A model generated the notes under the pieces. The model did no database searches, was not told where the DNA came from, and saw nothing but the letters and a program-made list of their open reading frames with translations. Below, piece after piece: positions 9,120 through 17,295 of a stretch of DNA of 64,000 nucleotides. How positions within the stretch are numbered: position 1 is the stretch's first letter; every line of letters begins with the position of its first letter. The position numbers were made by a program, and so were the translations under genes. This stretch comes from Mycolicibacterium malmesburyense (GTDB lineage Bacteria; Actinomycetota; Actinomycetes; Mycobacteriales; Mycobacteriaceae), in contig NZ_CVTB01000324.1 of the NCBI RefSeq assembly GCF_001050015.1, forward strand, positions 1-64,000. Direction: 5' to 3'.

Positions 9120-9455
9120 GTGCCCGTGCTGGGGTGGGTCGAAACCATGCTGCGCGCGGCCGCCGCCGACATCACCGCCTTCGCCGATTTCCCTGTGCCG
9201 CACTGGAAGAAGATCTGGTCGACCAACCCGTCGGAACGGCTGGACAAAGAGATCAAACGCCGAACTGATGTGGTCGGTGTCCTCCCGAACCCGGCCGCCC
9301 TGCTGCGCCTGGCCGGCTCAGTCCTCGTCGAAGCTCACGACGAATGGCAAGTCGCCGACAGGCGCTACCTCTCCGAGACCACCCTGGCCCTACTCGCCAT
9401 CAACAGCGAGGATCCCTCTGCAACAGTCGCCGCCACAGCAGCGCTCACGGCATAG
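9120..9455 (+). mobile_element. IS256-family transposase, C-terminal remnant
   Basis: About 110 codons match the C-terminal end of IS256-type (mutator) transposases: [41 protein letters not shown], and [16 protein letters not shown] full transposase is around 400 residues, so three quarters are missing. Just upstream the frame is closed by a TGA, and no N-terminal transposase sequence or flanking terminal inverted repeat can be recognised. It is a dead fragment of an element that once inserted here, consistent with the gene fragments around it. Confidence 0.85.
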
Positions 9456-9608
9456 TGAATCGACGCTATGGCCAAGTTCGGCGAGTACCGCCTGGGTGTG
9501 CTCGCCGAGCGCGGGCACCGGCCAGCCGTCCGGCTTAGAACGATCCTCGCAGATGCTTCGTCATCTCTGTCGCACGAGGTCCGGTCACCGAATTGCGACA
9601 AGACGTCA

Positions 9609-10037
9609 TCAGCGTCGCACTGGGTTCACCCAATCGATCTCCGAGAACCGGGCGAAGTCACTGTCTGCACTCACCATCGCAAGGCCGTGCTCGATGCAGA
9701 GCGCCGCGAGCGCGGCGTCGGAGACAAGGTTGGCTCGCAAGTCCAGGTCCCGCACCAGTCGGCCCAGAACCTCGCGGTGCGCTCGTCCAGGCACGGGTGT
9801 CCAGACGGTCGGCACATCTAGCCAGTCCTCGATAAAGGCCCACGCTTCAGCGGGCGTCATGGGATCACGCAGGGCACGAGGGTGTGTGGCGATGCGCACG
9901 AAGGCCGTGATCGACCGCCACGGAAGACCAACTCGGCGGGTAACGTTGAGCGCAGTCTCGAGCCAGTCCCGGGCGCGATCATGAAATGTGCTGTCGGTGT
10001 CGACCGCGTAGAGGAGCACGTTGGCGTCGACTAGCAC
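9609..10037 (-). CDS. vapC: VapC-type PIN-domain toxin ribonuclease
   Basis: A 142-residue PIN-domain protein. The conserved acidic residues are present: VDANVLLYAVD at the N-terminus, an internal SITAFVRI helix, LVSDAALAALC, and a final VSADSDFARF. VapC toxins cleave specific tRNA or rRNA sites until the cognate VapB binds and blocks the active site. The GTG start at 10037 lies two bases after the vapB stop, so the two are translated as a unit. The whole length is intact, so it is probably functional, unlike most of its neighbours. Confidence 0.9.
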   Translation of the reverse strand: MLVDANVLLYAVDTDSTFHDRARDWLETALNVTRRVGLPWRSITAFVRIATHPRALRDPMTPAEAWAFIEDWLDVPTVWTPVPGRAHREVLGRLVRDLDLRANLVSDAALAALCIEHGLAMVSADSDFARFSEIDWVNPVRR

Positions 10038-10039
10038 CG

Positions 10040-10270
10040 TCAGCGAGCCTCTACGCCTTCGAGATCCTCTAGTGCAGCGGCCACGTTGGATACGTCGTTT
10101 CGGATACCCGTCGGTCGAGTTCGCTGCCGAAATGGTGGCGCCGCCGGGCGAGGGATGAGACCGCGCCGGATCAGCTCATTCACCGCTTGGCTTACGCCAA
10201 TGCCGAGTTCTTGCCGCAGCTGTTCGACCGCCTTGGCGGTGTCCTCATCGAACTCCACCGTGGTGCGCAT
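10040..10270 (-). CDS. vapB: VapB-type ribbon-helix-helix antitoxin
   Basis: A 76-residue protein beginning MRTTVEFDEDTAKAVEQL, a ribbon-helix-helix DNA-binding domain (residues 1-42, with a GVSQAVNELIRRGL helix). Its C-terminal tail is expected to wrap the VapC partner. Antitoxins of this type autorepress their operon together with the toxin. It is the first gene of a two-gene unit with the PIN-domain toxin. A 12-bp perfect palindrome lies about 32 bp upstream, and a TAGCAT -10-like hexamer sits close to the ATG, so the transcript may be nearly leaderless. Confidence 0.9.
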   Translation of the reverse strand: MRTTVEFDEDTAKAVEQLRQELGIGVSQAVNELIRRGLIPRPAAPPFRQRTRPTGIRNDVSNVAAALEDLEGVEAR

Positions 10271-10301
10271 GCATCGATGCTATCCCTGAGGTGCGCGTGT
10301 G

Positions 10302-10313
10302 TATGCATGCATA
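10302..10313. promoter_or_regulatory. Palindrome, candidate VapBC operator
   Basis: TATGCATGCATA is a perfect 12-bp palindrome about 32 bp upstream of the vapB start. The flanks extend the symmetry imperfectly (GTGTG before, with CACAC further out). Ribbon-helix-helix antitoxins bind such short palindromes, so autoregulation here is an inference from position and symmetry. Confidence 0.4.
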
Positions 10314-10375
10314 TGCGAGATGCAACGCACACACTCACAATGGCCGCGTCTGGCTCACGCCAGCAGGCAGATCGC

Positions 10376-10816
10376 TCGGTTCTGCCAAGGGTGTGCGCGG
10401 ACGCCAACGGGCTGCTGGTGTGCGGTGTCTACATGCCTCAGAAGACCGCCAAGCTCCCCTACTGGGAAGCGCTGATCGCTCAGGCCCGCCTCAGCGGGAT
10501 CGACCTGTTGATCGGTGACTTCAACACTGGCAACAAGAATCTCGATAAGGACTTGAAGGGATCGAAGTTCATCGGTCCGGAAATGCCTGGGCGACTCATA
10601 GACTCGGGGTACACCGACCTGTGGAGATCGCTACATCCTGGACTACGTGAGTACTCGTGGTACAGCTGCCCCGGCAACAATGGCTTTCGCCTGGACTACA
10701 CCTTCGCCGCGCCCGAGCTCACGCGGCAGGCGTTCACGTGCGAGTTCGACCACGCTCCAAGGCTCGCTGGAGAAACCGATCACTCCGCGCTAGTGGCGTC
10801 ACTGGGCTGGCCCTGA
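10376..10816 (+). pseudogene. EEP-superfamily nuclease, C-terminal half
   Basis: From about 10,376 the plus strand encodes the second half of an endonuclease/exonuclease/phosphatase-fold protein (exodeoxyribonuclease III-like): ANGLLVCGVYMPQ, LIGDFNTGN with the catalytic Asp-Asn pair, NGFRLDYTFA, and the terminal ETDHSALVASL with the catalytic Asp-His. The N-terminal half, with the metal-binding glutamate, is absent. The frame stays open upstream, but only by running antisense through vapB, which is not EEP-like. The catalytic remainder is intact but cannot form a complete active site, so I call it a 5'-truncated fragment. MPQKTAK near 10,435 is the only plausible internal ATG. Confidence 0.65.
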
Positions 10817-10952
10817 ACCGGGGCGGACCAAGACCACGGACATGCACTCTGGGCACCCTGAAGCTGTCTCACGTTTCATGACCGATTGGTCAGTCGGTGG
10901 TCATCTCACATGGGATTTGGTCATGAAATATGAGAAGTCACATCTTCTTCGA

Positions 10953-13610
10953 TCACTGCTTGGCCATATTCGCGAAGCGACTCAAATGCAGTTGGTGCGC
11001 AACGGTAATCGTCTTGGTCGGGCCGTTTCGGTGCTTACCGAGAATTAGGTCTGCTTCACCGCCGCGCGGATCGTCACGCTCGAACGCGTCCGGCCTGTGC
11101 AGCAGGATGACCATGTCCGCATCCTGTTCAAGGCTGTTATGCAAGCTAATTAAATTCGCGACGAAGTTGTGGGTGCCTTCCACTGTTCCGTCGTAAACAT
11201 CATGCTCACCGATGCTTGTGATCTCCACGATTTTGTCCCAAAACACGTCGTTGGTCGCCAAGTCGTGAATCTCGTTGTTTTCCAACAAAGCTGCCGCTCG
11301 ATGCAACCTCGCCCTGCTGGGTGCGTGCTTCCACATTGTCGATCCGCAGAACTGGGTGGCCATTGCGGCGGCGAACTGGCGATGCGTCATCTGCCGCTCG
11401 GTAAGTGCCGTCCGGACACGTTTCCACACTTCCTTTGGAACGGTGTCGAGATTCGTGTTACGCACCTTGCTCTCAAGCATGTCGATCACTTCTCTCGCTG
11501 CGACCGCCTTTTCACCGTTGACTCCGACATGTCTGAGGAAACGCAGTTGGTTCTCGGCGCCGTAGACGTACAGATGCCATCCATCGCGGTACCCCGCCTT
11601 GCACACCCGCTTGATGCGAGCGAACACTCCCAACCGCGCCAACAGAATGGCTACGTCGTCGACGAGCCGTCGACTCGTCGACGCGTAGTAGATGCGGCCT
11701 TGCCCCTGTTTCGCATCCCACGTCACGGATCCATCAGTCGACCACAGGTGATTCAGGAACAACGCGATCTGATCATTCGGCAGCGCGAAAACCTCTGCAG
11801 GAACGTACTTGTCGTAGCTGCGTTTCCCGAACAGACCCAGCTTGTCCAGCCATGCGGCAATCGGGTTCCGCTTGCCATGCGTCAAGTGATACGGCGCCGG
11901 CAACCGTAACGTCGTCACCCGTGCCGCCGGGTATTCGTCCCGCACCGCGGTCACTCCGAAGTGCTGCGCCGCAGAGGCGACCGCATGAAGATTCCATTCG
12001 TCGATGCTCGCGTACCGGATCGGCTGGTTCTTCACGCACGACCCGTCGCCGATCATGTGTGCCAGCAGGATGATCTCTGACTCGTCCATCCACTCGGTGT
12101 GCACCGGCTCCGGGACCCGCCGCGGCACGGCCACCCGGTCGCCAACCGTCAATTCGCCCAACGGTGTCCAGCCGTCGAGTGTCATGAACGGGTGATTGGC
12201 GGTCGCCTCGACCTCACGACCCGACGCCAACCGAACCTTGAAGACTTCCTTGTGCCCGCTGTAGAACACGTTCGTCATCGGCCGTGCGACCATCCGCTTG
12301 CGCTCATCCATCGACCACACCAGCGGCCGCTCCCCCGTGCGCATCAGCTCACCGAACGTCACCTCGGCGCCAGTGTCTGCCCGCAGGATTCGCGTATTCG
12401 CCGTAAGACAGCCCGACTCACGAAGATCCGACACCATCGGCTTCTTGTCCGTACGTTGCTCCGGGCCGCGGTTCAACTGGCTGATCGCCACTACCGGAAC
12501 ATCGAGTTCCTTGGCCATCAGCTTGAGGCTTCGCGAGAAGTCCGACACTTCCTGCTGCCGCGACTCGTACTTCTTGCCCGACGTCATCAGCTGCATGTAG
12601 TCGACGACGATCAACCGCAAGCCGGCCTTCTGACTCAGCCGACGCGCCTTGGCGCGGATCTCCATCATCGTCAGGTTCGGCGAATCGTCGATGAACAGAG
12701 GCGCCTCGCTGATCTCGCTCATCCGGCGCGCCAACCGCGTCCAGTCGTCATCACTCATCCGACCCGAGCGCATATCCGCCAGCTTGATCTTCGCCTCGGC
12801 CGACAAGAGCCGCATCACGATCTCGGACTTGCTCATCTCCAGCGAGAAGATGACGCTCGGCATCTGGTGCTTGATCGAGCAGGACCGCATGAAATCCAGT
12901 CCGAGCGTCGATTTGCCGACGCCCGGCCGCGCCGCGATGATGATCATCTGTCCCGGATGCAGACCGTTGGTCACCTCGTCGAGTTCGACGAAACCCGTTG
13001 GCACACCGCGCGCGATGCCGCCCTGCGACGCGATCGCGTCGATCTCGTCCATCGTCGGCTGCAGCAGTTCCTCGAGCGGGACGAAGTCCTCGGCCGTGCG
13101 CCGCTCGGTGACGTCGTAGATCTCCGACTGTGCGCGGTCGACGATCTCGTTGACGTCCGCGCCCTCGGCGCCCGCGTAGCCGTACTGCACGACGCGCGTG
13201 CCCGCCTCGACCAGCCGCCGCAGCAGCGCCTTCTCCGCGACGATGCCCGCGTAGAAACCGGCGTTCGCGGCCGTCGGCACAGTCGAGATCAGCGTGTGCA
13301 GGTACGGCGCCCCGCCGATGCGGCGCAGCAGCCCGCGCCGGTCCAGCTCTGCGGCCACCGTCACCGCGTCCGCCGGCTCACCGCGGCCGTAGAGGTCGAG
13401 GATCGCGTCGTAGACGTTCTGGTGCGCCGGGCGGTAGAAGTCCCCCGGGCGCAGCTTCTCGAGCACGTCGGCGATGGCGTCCTTGCTCAGCAGCATCCCG
13501 CCGAGGACGGCCTGCTCCGCGGCCTGGTCTTGGGGAGGCTGGCGCCCGAAGTCCTCACTCGGTGGCGGCGTATCCATCCCCGGATGGCCAAGGTCATCCA
13601 CGACGGCCAC
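10953..13610 (-). CDS. dnaB: Replicative DNA helicase DnaB (with intein)
   Basis: The hexameric 5'-3' helicase of the replication fork. The N-terminal primase-interacting domain (QDQAAEQAVLGGMLLS onward) precedes a RecA-like ATPase with Walker A PGVGKST near residue 228, Walker B LRLIVVDYMQ and the SQLNRGPEQR arm. The coding sequence is interrupted after residue 400 by a 425-residue intein, leaving a 60-residue C-extein; the spliced product is about 460 residues, the usual DnaB size. I choose the GTG at 13,610 (VAVVDDLG, with GGGG upstream) because mycobacterial DnaB starts there; the frame also has ATGs at 13,637 and 13,679. It lies downstream of rpsF-ssb-rpsR-rplI. Confidence 0.95.
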   Translation of the reverse strand: MAVVDDLGHPGMDTPPPSEDFGRQPPQDQAAEQAVLGGMLLSKDAIADVLEKLRPGDFYRPAHQNVYDAILDLYGRGEPADAVTVAAELDRRGLLRRIGGAPYLHTLISTVPTAANAGFYAGIVAEKALLRRLVEAGTRVVQYGYAGAEGADVNEIVDRAQSEIYDVTERRTAEDFVPLEELLQPTMDEIDAIASQGGIARGVPTGFVELDEVTNGLHPGQMIIIAARPGVGKSTLGLDFMRSCSIKHQMPSVIFSLEMSKSEIVMRLLSAEAKIKLADMRSGRMSDDDWTRLARRMSEISEAPLFIDDSPNLTMMEIRAKARRLSQKAGLRLIVVDYMQLMTSGKKYESRQQEVSDFSRSLKLMAKELDVPVVAISQLNRGPEQRTDKKPMVSDLRESGCLTANTRILRADTGAEVTFGELMRTGERPLVWSMDERKRMVARPMTNVFYSGHKEVFKVRLASGREVEATANHPFMTLDGWTPLGELTVGDRVAVPRRVPEPVHTEWMDESEIILLAHMIGDGSCVKNQPIRYASIDEWNLHAVASAAQHFGVTAVRDEYPAARVTTLRLPAPYHLTHGKRNPIAAWLDKLGLFGKRSYDKYVPAEVFALPNDQIALFLNHLWSTDGSVTWDAKQGQGRIYYASTSRRLVDDVAILLARLGVFARIKRVCKAGYRDGWHLYVYGAENQLRFLRHVGVNGEKAVAAREVIDMLESKVRNTNLDTVPKEVWKRVRTALTERQMTHRQFAAAMATQFCGSTMWKHAPSRARLHRAAALLENNEIHDLATNDVFWDKIVEITSIGEHDVYDGTVEGTHNFVANLISLHNSLEQDADMVILLHRPDAFERDDPRGGEADLILGKHRNGPTKTITVAHQLHLSRFANMAKQ
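11136..12410 (-). mobile_element. DnaB intein with LAGLIDADG homing endonuclease
   Basis: A protein-splicing element between the exteins DLRESG and SLEQDAD. It begins with Cys (CLTANTRI, block A), has ATANHPFMTLDGW (block B, with the TxxH histidine), and ends VANLISLHN before an extein Ser, the classical block G His-Asn junction. The centre carries two LAGLIDADG-type motifs, LLAHMIGDGS and FLNHLWSTDGS, of a homing endonuclease; both retain the acidic residue, so cleavage activity is plausible. The splice junction at 11,136-11,160 is AT-rich (TTAATTAGCTT in coding orientation), unlike the host gene, which fits acquisition from elsewhere. The same DnaB insertion point is used by other mycobacterial and bacterial inteins. 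Confidence 0.93.
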
Positions 13611-14092
13611 GAAGCGCTCACCCCCTCTATTCATCATCGAACGTACATTCGATACCCGGCCGCCGCGACTATAAGCCAAGCCGCTGACATAACCGCTTCT
13701 CGGCGCCTGACCCGTCCCGCCGACGGCTTACGCTAGACGTTGCTGGCGGGGGCGCAACCCGGCCCTGTTCATAGACCTGTGGATGGGGTGTGGATAGGTC
13801 TGGACAGCCATGTTGAGTCGTTGGGGAGAACCTGTTAATTAACCACTTCGCTCACTGCATCTACGCAGATAGCCGCACCATAAACCCTGTGTGATGCTGT
13901 GGATGAGAAATGCCTCGGCGTGTCGTGCCGGGTTGCCGTTTCGGGCGTGTTGTATTGCGCCCAGGGACCGACCAGGTTAACGGCCGGTTATCTTCGCTGT
14001 GCGGATAACGGCGCACCGAGTTCGCCAGCGCGCACAGCAACAGCCGGGTGAAGTTCGATCGCGACTCCACCCGGCCGTACTTGACGCTGTAG
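13611..14092. other. dnaB upstream region, no supported gene
   Basis: It separates rplI from dnaB on the minus strand. It contains the perfect palindrome GTTAATTAAC at 13,834-13,843, strikingly AT-rich here, and GTTAAC further right near 13,976. These may be part of the dnaB promoter region, but I cannot place a convincing -10/-35 pair. Short frames on both strands lack family-like sequence. Confidence 0.4.
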
Positions 14093-14551
14093 TTACTTTG
14101 CGGCGACGACTTCCAGCGAAACCGTCGCGGCGATCTCCGGATGGAGCCGCACCGCGATCGGATGGGTGCCGGTCGACTTGATGTGCGCTTTGGGCAACTG
14201 GACGGTGCGCCGGTCCAGGTTCGGGCCGCCGGCGCTCTTGATGGCCGCGACCACGTCGGCCGTGGTCACCGAGCCGAACAGCTTGCCGCTGTCGGCCGCG
14301 GCCTTCACGGCCACCTGGACCGAACCGAGGTTCTCGATCGCGGTCTTCAGCTCGACGGCGTGCTCGCGGCCCTGAATGGCCTTCTGCTCACGGGCCCGGC
14401 GAATCTCTTCGGCCTGGCGCTCGGAGCCGCGGGACGCGACGACGGCCAGCCGGCGCGGCACCAGGTAGTTACGCGCGTAGCCGTCCTTGACCTCGACGAT
14501 GTCGCCCTGCTGGCCGAGGTGTTCGACGTCGGCGGTGAGAATCAGTTTCAT
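14093..14551 (-). CDS. rplI: 50S ribosomal protein L9
   Basis: A 152-residue L9, beginning [21 protein letters not shown] with the family signature GxxGxxVxVxxGYARNYLxPR ([16 protein letters not shown]). L9 has two RNA-binding domains joined by a long central helix, seen here as [20 protein letters not shown]. It binds 23S rRNA near the L1 stalk. It is the last gene of the rpsF-ssb-rpsR-rplI unit, 14 bp after rpsR. Confidence 0.97.
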   Translation of the reverse strand: MKLILTADVEHLGQQGDIVEVKDGYARNYLVPRRLAVVASRGSERQAEEIRRAREQKAIQGREHAVELKTAIENLGSVQVAVKAAADSGKLFGSVTTADVVAAIKSAGGPNLDRRTVQLPKAHIKSTGTHPIAVRLHPEIAATVSLEVVAAK

Positions 14552-14565
14552 CTTCTGTGTCCTGC

Positions 14566-14820
14566 CTATCGCGTCGACGAGGTGAACGGCAACAGCGCAA
14601 CCTCGCGCGCGTTCTTCACGGCGATCGCGATATCACGCTGGTGCTGAACGCAATTGCCGGTGACGCGACGGGCGCGAATCTTGCCGCGCTCGCTGATGTA
14701 CGTGCGCAGCAGCGCCGTGTCCTTGTAATCGATGGTCTGCCCCTTCTTGGAGCAGAACACGCACTTGCGGGTCTTGACCGGCTTCTCGGGAGCCGGCCGA
14801 CGCTTGGTGGCCTTGGCCAT
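14566..14820 (-). CDS. rpsR: 30S ribosomal protein S18, zinc-binding form
   Basis: An 84-residue S18 that pairs with S6 on the platform of the small subunit. It has KCVFCSKK and a further cysteine in [10 protein letters not shown], so it looks like the C+ (zinc-ribbon) form. Mycobacteria usually have a second, cysteine-free S18 gene elsewhere that is induced by zinc starvation. It sits between ssb and rplI with short spacers, fitting one operon. Confidence 0.96.
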   Translation of the reverse strand: MAKATKRRPAPEKPVKTRKCVFCSKKGQTIDYKDTALLRTYISERGKIRARRVTGNCVQHQRDIAIAVKNAREVALLPFTSSTR

Positions 14821-14861
14821 GTGTCTTTCTCTTTCTTGCTACTTCGTGGATCAGTTGTGGA

Positions 14862-15365
14862 TCAGAAGGGTGGCTCGTCGTCGGCGCCGGAGAACGAACC
14901 CGATGCCGGGGCGCTGCCCCACGGGTCGTCCTTGGGCTGCTCGGCGGGGCGCGAACCTCCGCCGCCCCCACCGCCGGAGCCGCCGCCTCCGCCGCCGCTG
15001 CGGCTGACCTTGTTCACCTTTGCCGTCGCGTACCGCAGCGACGGGCCGATCTCATCGACCTCGAGCTCGACCACGGTGCGCTTCTCACCCTCGCGGGTTT
15101 CGAACGAACGCTGCTTGAGCCTGCCCTGCACGATCACCCGCGAACCGCGAGTGAGGCTTTCGGCCACGTTCTCGGCGGCCTCGCGCCAGATGTTGCAGCG
15201 CAGGAACAACGCCTCGCCGTCTTTCCACTCGCCGGTCTGGCGGTCGTAGATGCGGGGCGTCGACGCCACGGTGAAATTGGCGACTGCCGCACCCGACGGC
15301 GTGAAGCGCAGTTCGGGATCGGCGGTCAGGTTCCCGACGACGGTGATGATGGTGTCACCAGCCAC
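14862..15365 (-). CDS. ssb: Single-stranded DNA-binding protein
   Basis: A 167-residue SSB: an OB fold (residues about 1-110, [19 protein letters not shown] onward), a glycine-rich linker, and the acidic tip DDEPPF that recruits replication and repair partners. The tail is rich in uninterrupted Gly repeats, as in other mycobacteria. The GTG at 15,365 is chosen because AGGAGG lies 8 bp upstream; the frame is open 15 codons further but without a ribosome-binding site. It lies between rpsF and rpsR in the conserved actinobacterial order. Confidence 0.96.
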   Translation of the reverse strand: MAGDTIITVVGNLTADPELRFTPSGAAVANFTVASTPRIYDRQTGEWKDGEALFLRCNIWREAAENVAESLTRGSRVIVQGRLKQRSFETREGEKRTVVELEVDEIGPSLRYATAKVNKVSRSGGGGGGSGGGGGGGSRPAEQPKDDPWGSAPASGSFSGADDEPPF

Positions 15366-15489
15366 GATGTCCTCCTGGTTCGGTCTTCGGCTCTTCGCGC
15401 AAGCGCTCATCGCTGGCGGTGTAAGTCTTCCGAGCGGTCGCAGGCGAGCCTACGGAAGCGCTCCGACGCTTACAGCCTGTTCTTCGGGA

Positions 15490-15780
15490 CTAGTGCTTGT
15501 CCGCCCGCATGACCTTGGTCCGCAGCACGGACTCGTTGAGGTTGAGCTGACGGTCCAGCTCGGTCACGGTGGCGGGCTCTGCCTTCACATCGATGACGGC
15601 GTAGATGCCCTCGGCGTGCTTGGCGATCTCGTATGCCAACCGGCGCCGGCCCCAGATGTCGACCTTGTCGACACTGCCGCCGTCCTTGCGGATGACGTTG
15701 AGGAATGTTTCCAGCGACGGAGACACGGTGCGCTCGTCAAGGGTGGGGTCGAGAATGACCATGATTTCGTATGGACGCAT
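15490..15780 (-). CDS. rpsF: 30S ribosomal protein S6
   Basis: A 96-residue S6 beginning [19 protein letters not shown], with the conserved GRRRLAYEI segment and ending [11 protein letters not shown]. It binds S18 and the central domain of 16S rRNA. It is the first gene of the minus-strand unit rpsF-ssb-rpsR-rplI. An AGGAGGTGA lies 11 bp before the ATG, and a strong hairpin lies in the leader. Confidence 0.97.
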   Translation of the reverse strand: MRPYEIMVILDPTLDERTVSPSLETFLNVIRKDGGSVDKVDIWGRRRLAYEIAKHAEGIYAVIDVKAEPATVTELDRQLNLNESVLRTKVMRADKH

Positions 15781-15811
15781 GAAGACCTCATCACCTCCTA
15801 CGGTCTGATCG

Positions 15812-15830
15812 GCCACGGACTGTCCGTGGC
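15812..15830 (-). promoter_or_regulatory. Hairpin in the rpsF leader
   Basis: GCCACGGA-CTG-TCCGTGGC forms an 8-bp perfect stem with a 3-base loop, about 32 bp upstream of the rpsF ATG. S6:S18 complexes are known to bind rpsF leader RNAs and autoregulate in several bacteria, and this hairpin is a candidate for such a site. It could instead be a terminator-like element of the divergent region. Confidence 0.4.
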
Positions 15831-15921
15831 AGGAGGGTCGCCTGCGTCGGCAACCGGCCCAGGCTACAGGAAACCGTGCTGATCTGCGAAATCGTCCTGT
15901 TCCCGGCTCTACACTTCCGCC

Positions 15922-17238
15922 ATGTTCTCCGAGACGCGCTACGCGCTGAACGGGGACCTGCGCGTCGCGTACCGGGCGTCGCCGCCGGGCGAACGCGACA
16001 TCGTCTTCGTGCCGAACTGGTTCACCTGTTGCGAACTGGCACCCGAGTTGCCGTCGCTTCAAGGCTGGGTTGCGGCTGTCACGTCGCTCGGACGGCTTAT
16101 CTTCTTCGACCAGCCGGGTGCAGGGGCGTCGGACCCCATCACCCCGGAGGCGCTTCCGACATTGGAGCAGTGGTCCGACAGCATCACCGCCGTCCTCGAC
16201 GATCTCGGAAGTACCGAGGCGGTCCTGCTGGCCGCCGACGGCGCGTTCGCCTCCGCCGCTCTCTTCGCCGCAACACATCCGTCCCGGACCGCCGCGCTGG
16301 TGGTGCTTCAGGGCTACGCCGATCCACCTGTCGAACGCGCGGAGGGGCCAGACCTCGAGCAAGTCAAAGCGGCCTGGGTCGCGATGTGGGGAACCGGGGA
16401 GTTCCAGCACATCATCAATCCGGACATGCCATGGAACGAGGAGATCCGGGCGTCGTGGGCACGGCACGAGCGTCTGGCGGCCAGCCCGGCGACGGTGTCC
16501 ATGCTCTTGCCGCTCGTGACCGAATTGGATGTGCGGGCGATTCTTTCGAGTATCCGCACCCCAACGCTGGTCATCCAGCATGCCGGCGACCAATTCAACC
16601 TTCCGCAGTGGGGCAAGGCCGTCGCCGATCACGTACCCGGGGCGAAATACGTTGAGCTGCCTGGCCGCAACATGTACCAGTTCGTCGAGCCCTGGCGTGA
16701 GTCGTTCCAGGCGATCTGCGAGTTCCTCACCGGGCACCAGTCCGATGTGGCCGACGACCGCGTGCTCGCCACCGTGCTCTTCACCGACATCGTCGACTCC
16801 ACCCGCCGCGCCGCCGAGATCGGCGACCGCGACTGGCACGCCTTACTCGACGCGCACGACGCCGTCGTCCGCGCACAACTGACCCGCTTCCGCGGCCGCG
16901 AGGTCAACACCTCCGGTGACGGCTTCCTCGCCATGTTCGACGGTCCGCAACGAGCAATCCGCTGCGCCATGGCCATTCGCGACGCGGTCCAGGCACTCGG
17001 CATCGAGGTGCGCGCCGGCCTGCACACCGGCGAATGCGAGGTCCGCGGCGACGACATCGGCGGCATCGGCGTGCACATCGGTGCCCGGGTCAGCGCGCTC
17101 GCCGGCGCCAACGAGGTTCTCGTGTCGAGCACGCTGCGCGACCTGGTCATCGGATCCGGCCTGACGTTTGAGGATCACGGCGCTCACGACCTGAAGGGCG
17201 TGCCCGGGGAATGGCGGCTGTTCGCCGTTGCCTCCTGA
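15922..17238 (+). CDS. Alpha/beta-hydrolase fused to class III adenylate cyclase
   Basis: A 438-residue soluble protein. Residues about 1-270 are an alpha/beta-hydrolase fold ([23 protein letters not shown], late QHAGDQF). The expected nucleophile elbow GxSxG reads AADGAF, so the hydrolase may be inactive. Residues about 275-438 are a class III cyclase catalytic domain: [19 protein letters not shown] with metal-binding Asp, [13 protein letters not shown] with the second Asp, GLHTGECE, and [11 protein letters not shown]. Mycobacteria have several such fusions; the hydrolase half may sense a small ligand. Divergently oriented from rpsF, convergent with the GT87 gene. Confidence 0.88.
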   Translation: MFSETRYALNGDLRVAYRASPPGERDIVFVPNWFTCCELAPELPSLQGWVAAVTSLGRLIFFDQPGAGASDPITPEALPTLEQWSDSITAVLDDLGSTEAVLLAADGAFASAALFAATHPSRTAALVVLQGYADPPVERAEGPDLEQVKAAWVAMWGTGEFQHIINPDMPWNEEIRASWARHERLAASPATVSMLLPLVTELDVRAILSSIRTPTLVIQHAGDQFNLPQWGKAVADHVPGAKYVELPGRNMYQFVEPWRESFQAICEFLTGHQSDVADDRVLATVLFTDIVDSTRRAAEIGDRDWHALLDAHDAVVRAQLTRFRGREVNTSGDGFLAMFDGPQRAIRCAMAIRDAVQALGIEVRAGLHTGECEVRGDDIGGIGVHIGARVSALAGANEVLVSSTLRDLVIGSGLTFEDHGAHDLKGVPGEWRLFAVAS

Positions 17239-17249
17239 CGCCCCGGCTT

Positions 17250-17295
17250 GTGAATCTGGCGACGCTTCAGGGCCGTTGGGCGTCGCTGGATTCAC
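17250..17295. terminator. Inverted repeat between convergent genes
   Basis: Arms GTGAATCTGGCGACGC (17,250-17,265) and GCGTCGCTGGATTCAC (17,280-17,295) pair in 14 of 16 positions around a 14-base loop. The repeat sits between the ends of the cyclase fusion and the GT87 gene, and its right arm covers the latter's stop codon. A bidirectional terminator is the likely role. No U-run follows, as usual in mycobacteria. Confidence 0.5.

Noticed and set aside
9120..9455. Complete insertion sequence at the IS256-type remnant
   Set aside because: Only the C-terminal quarter of the transposase is present, with no inverted ends or target duplication that I can recognise.
12099..13736. A 545-codon plus-strand frame antisense to dnaB
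   Set aside because: Translation is Arg/His-rich with no motif, while the opposite strand encodes a perfect DnaB. Rejected as a shadow.
13834..13843. GTTAATTAAC palindrome as a dnaB operator
   Set aside because: It is a perfect 10-bp palindrome, but no second site or matching regulator is known; a single AT-rich palindrome is weak evidence. Kept only as a remark.
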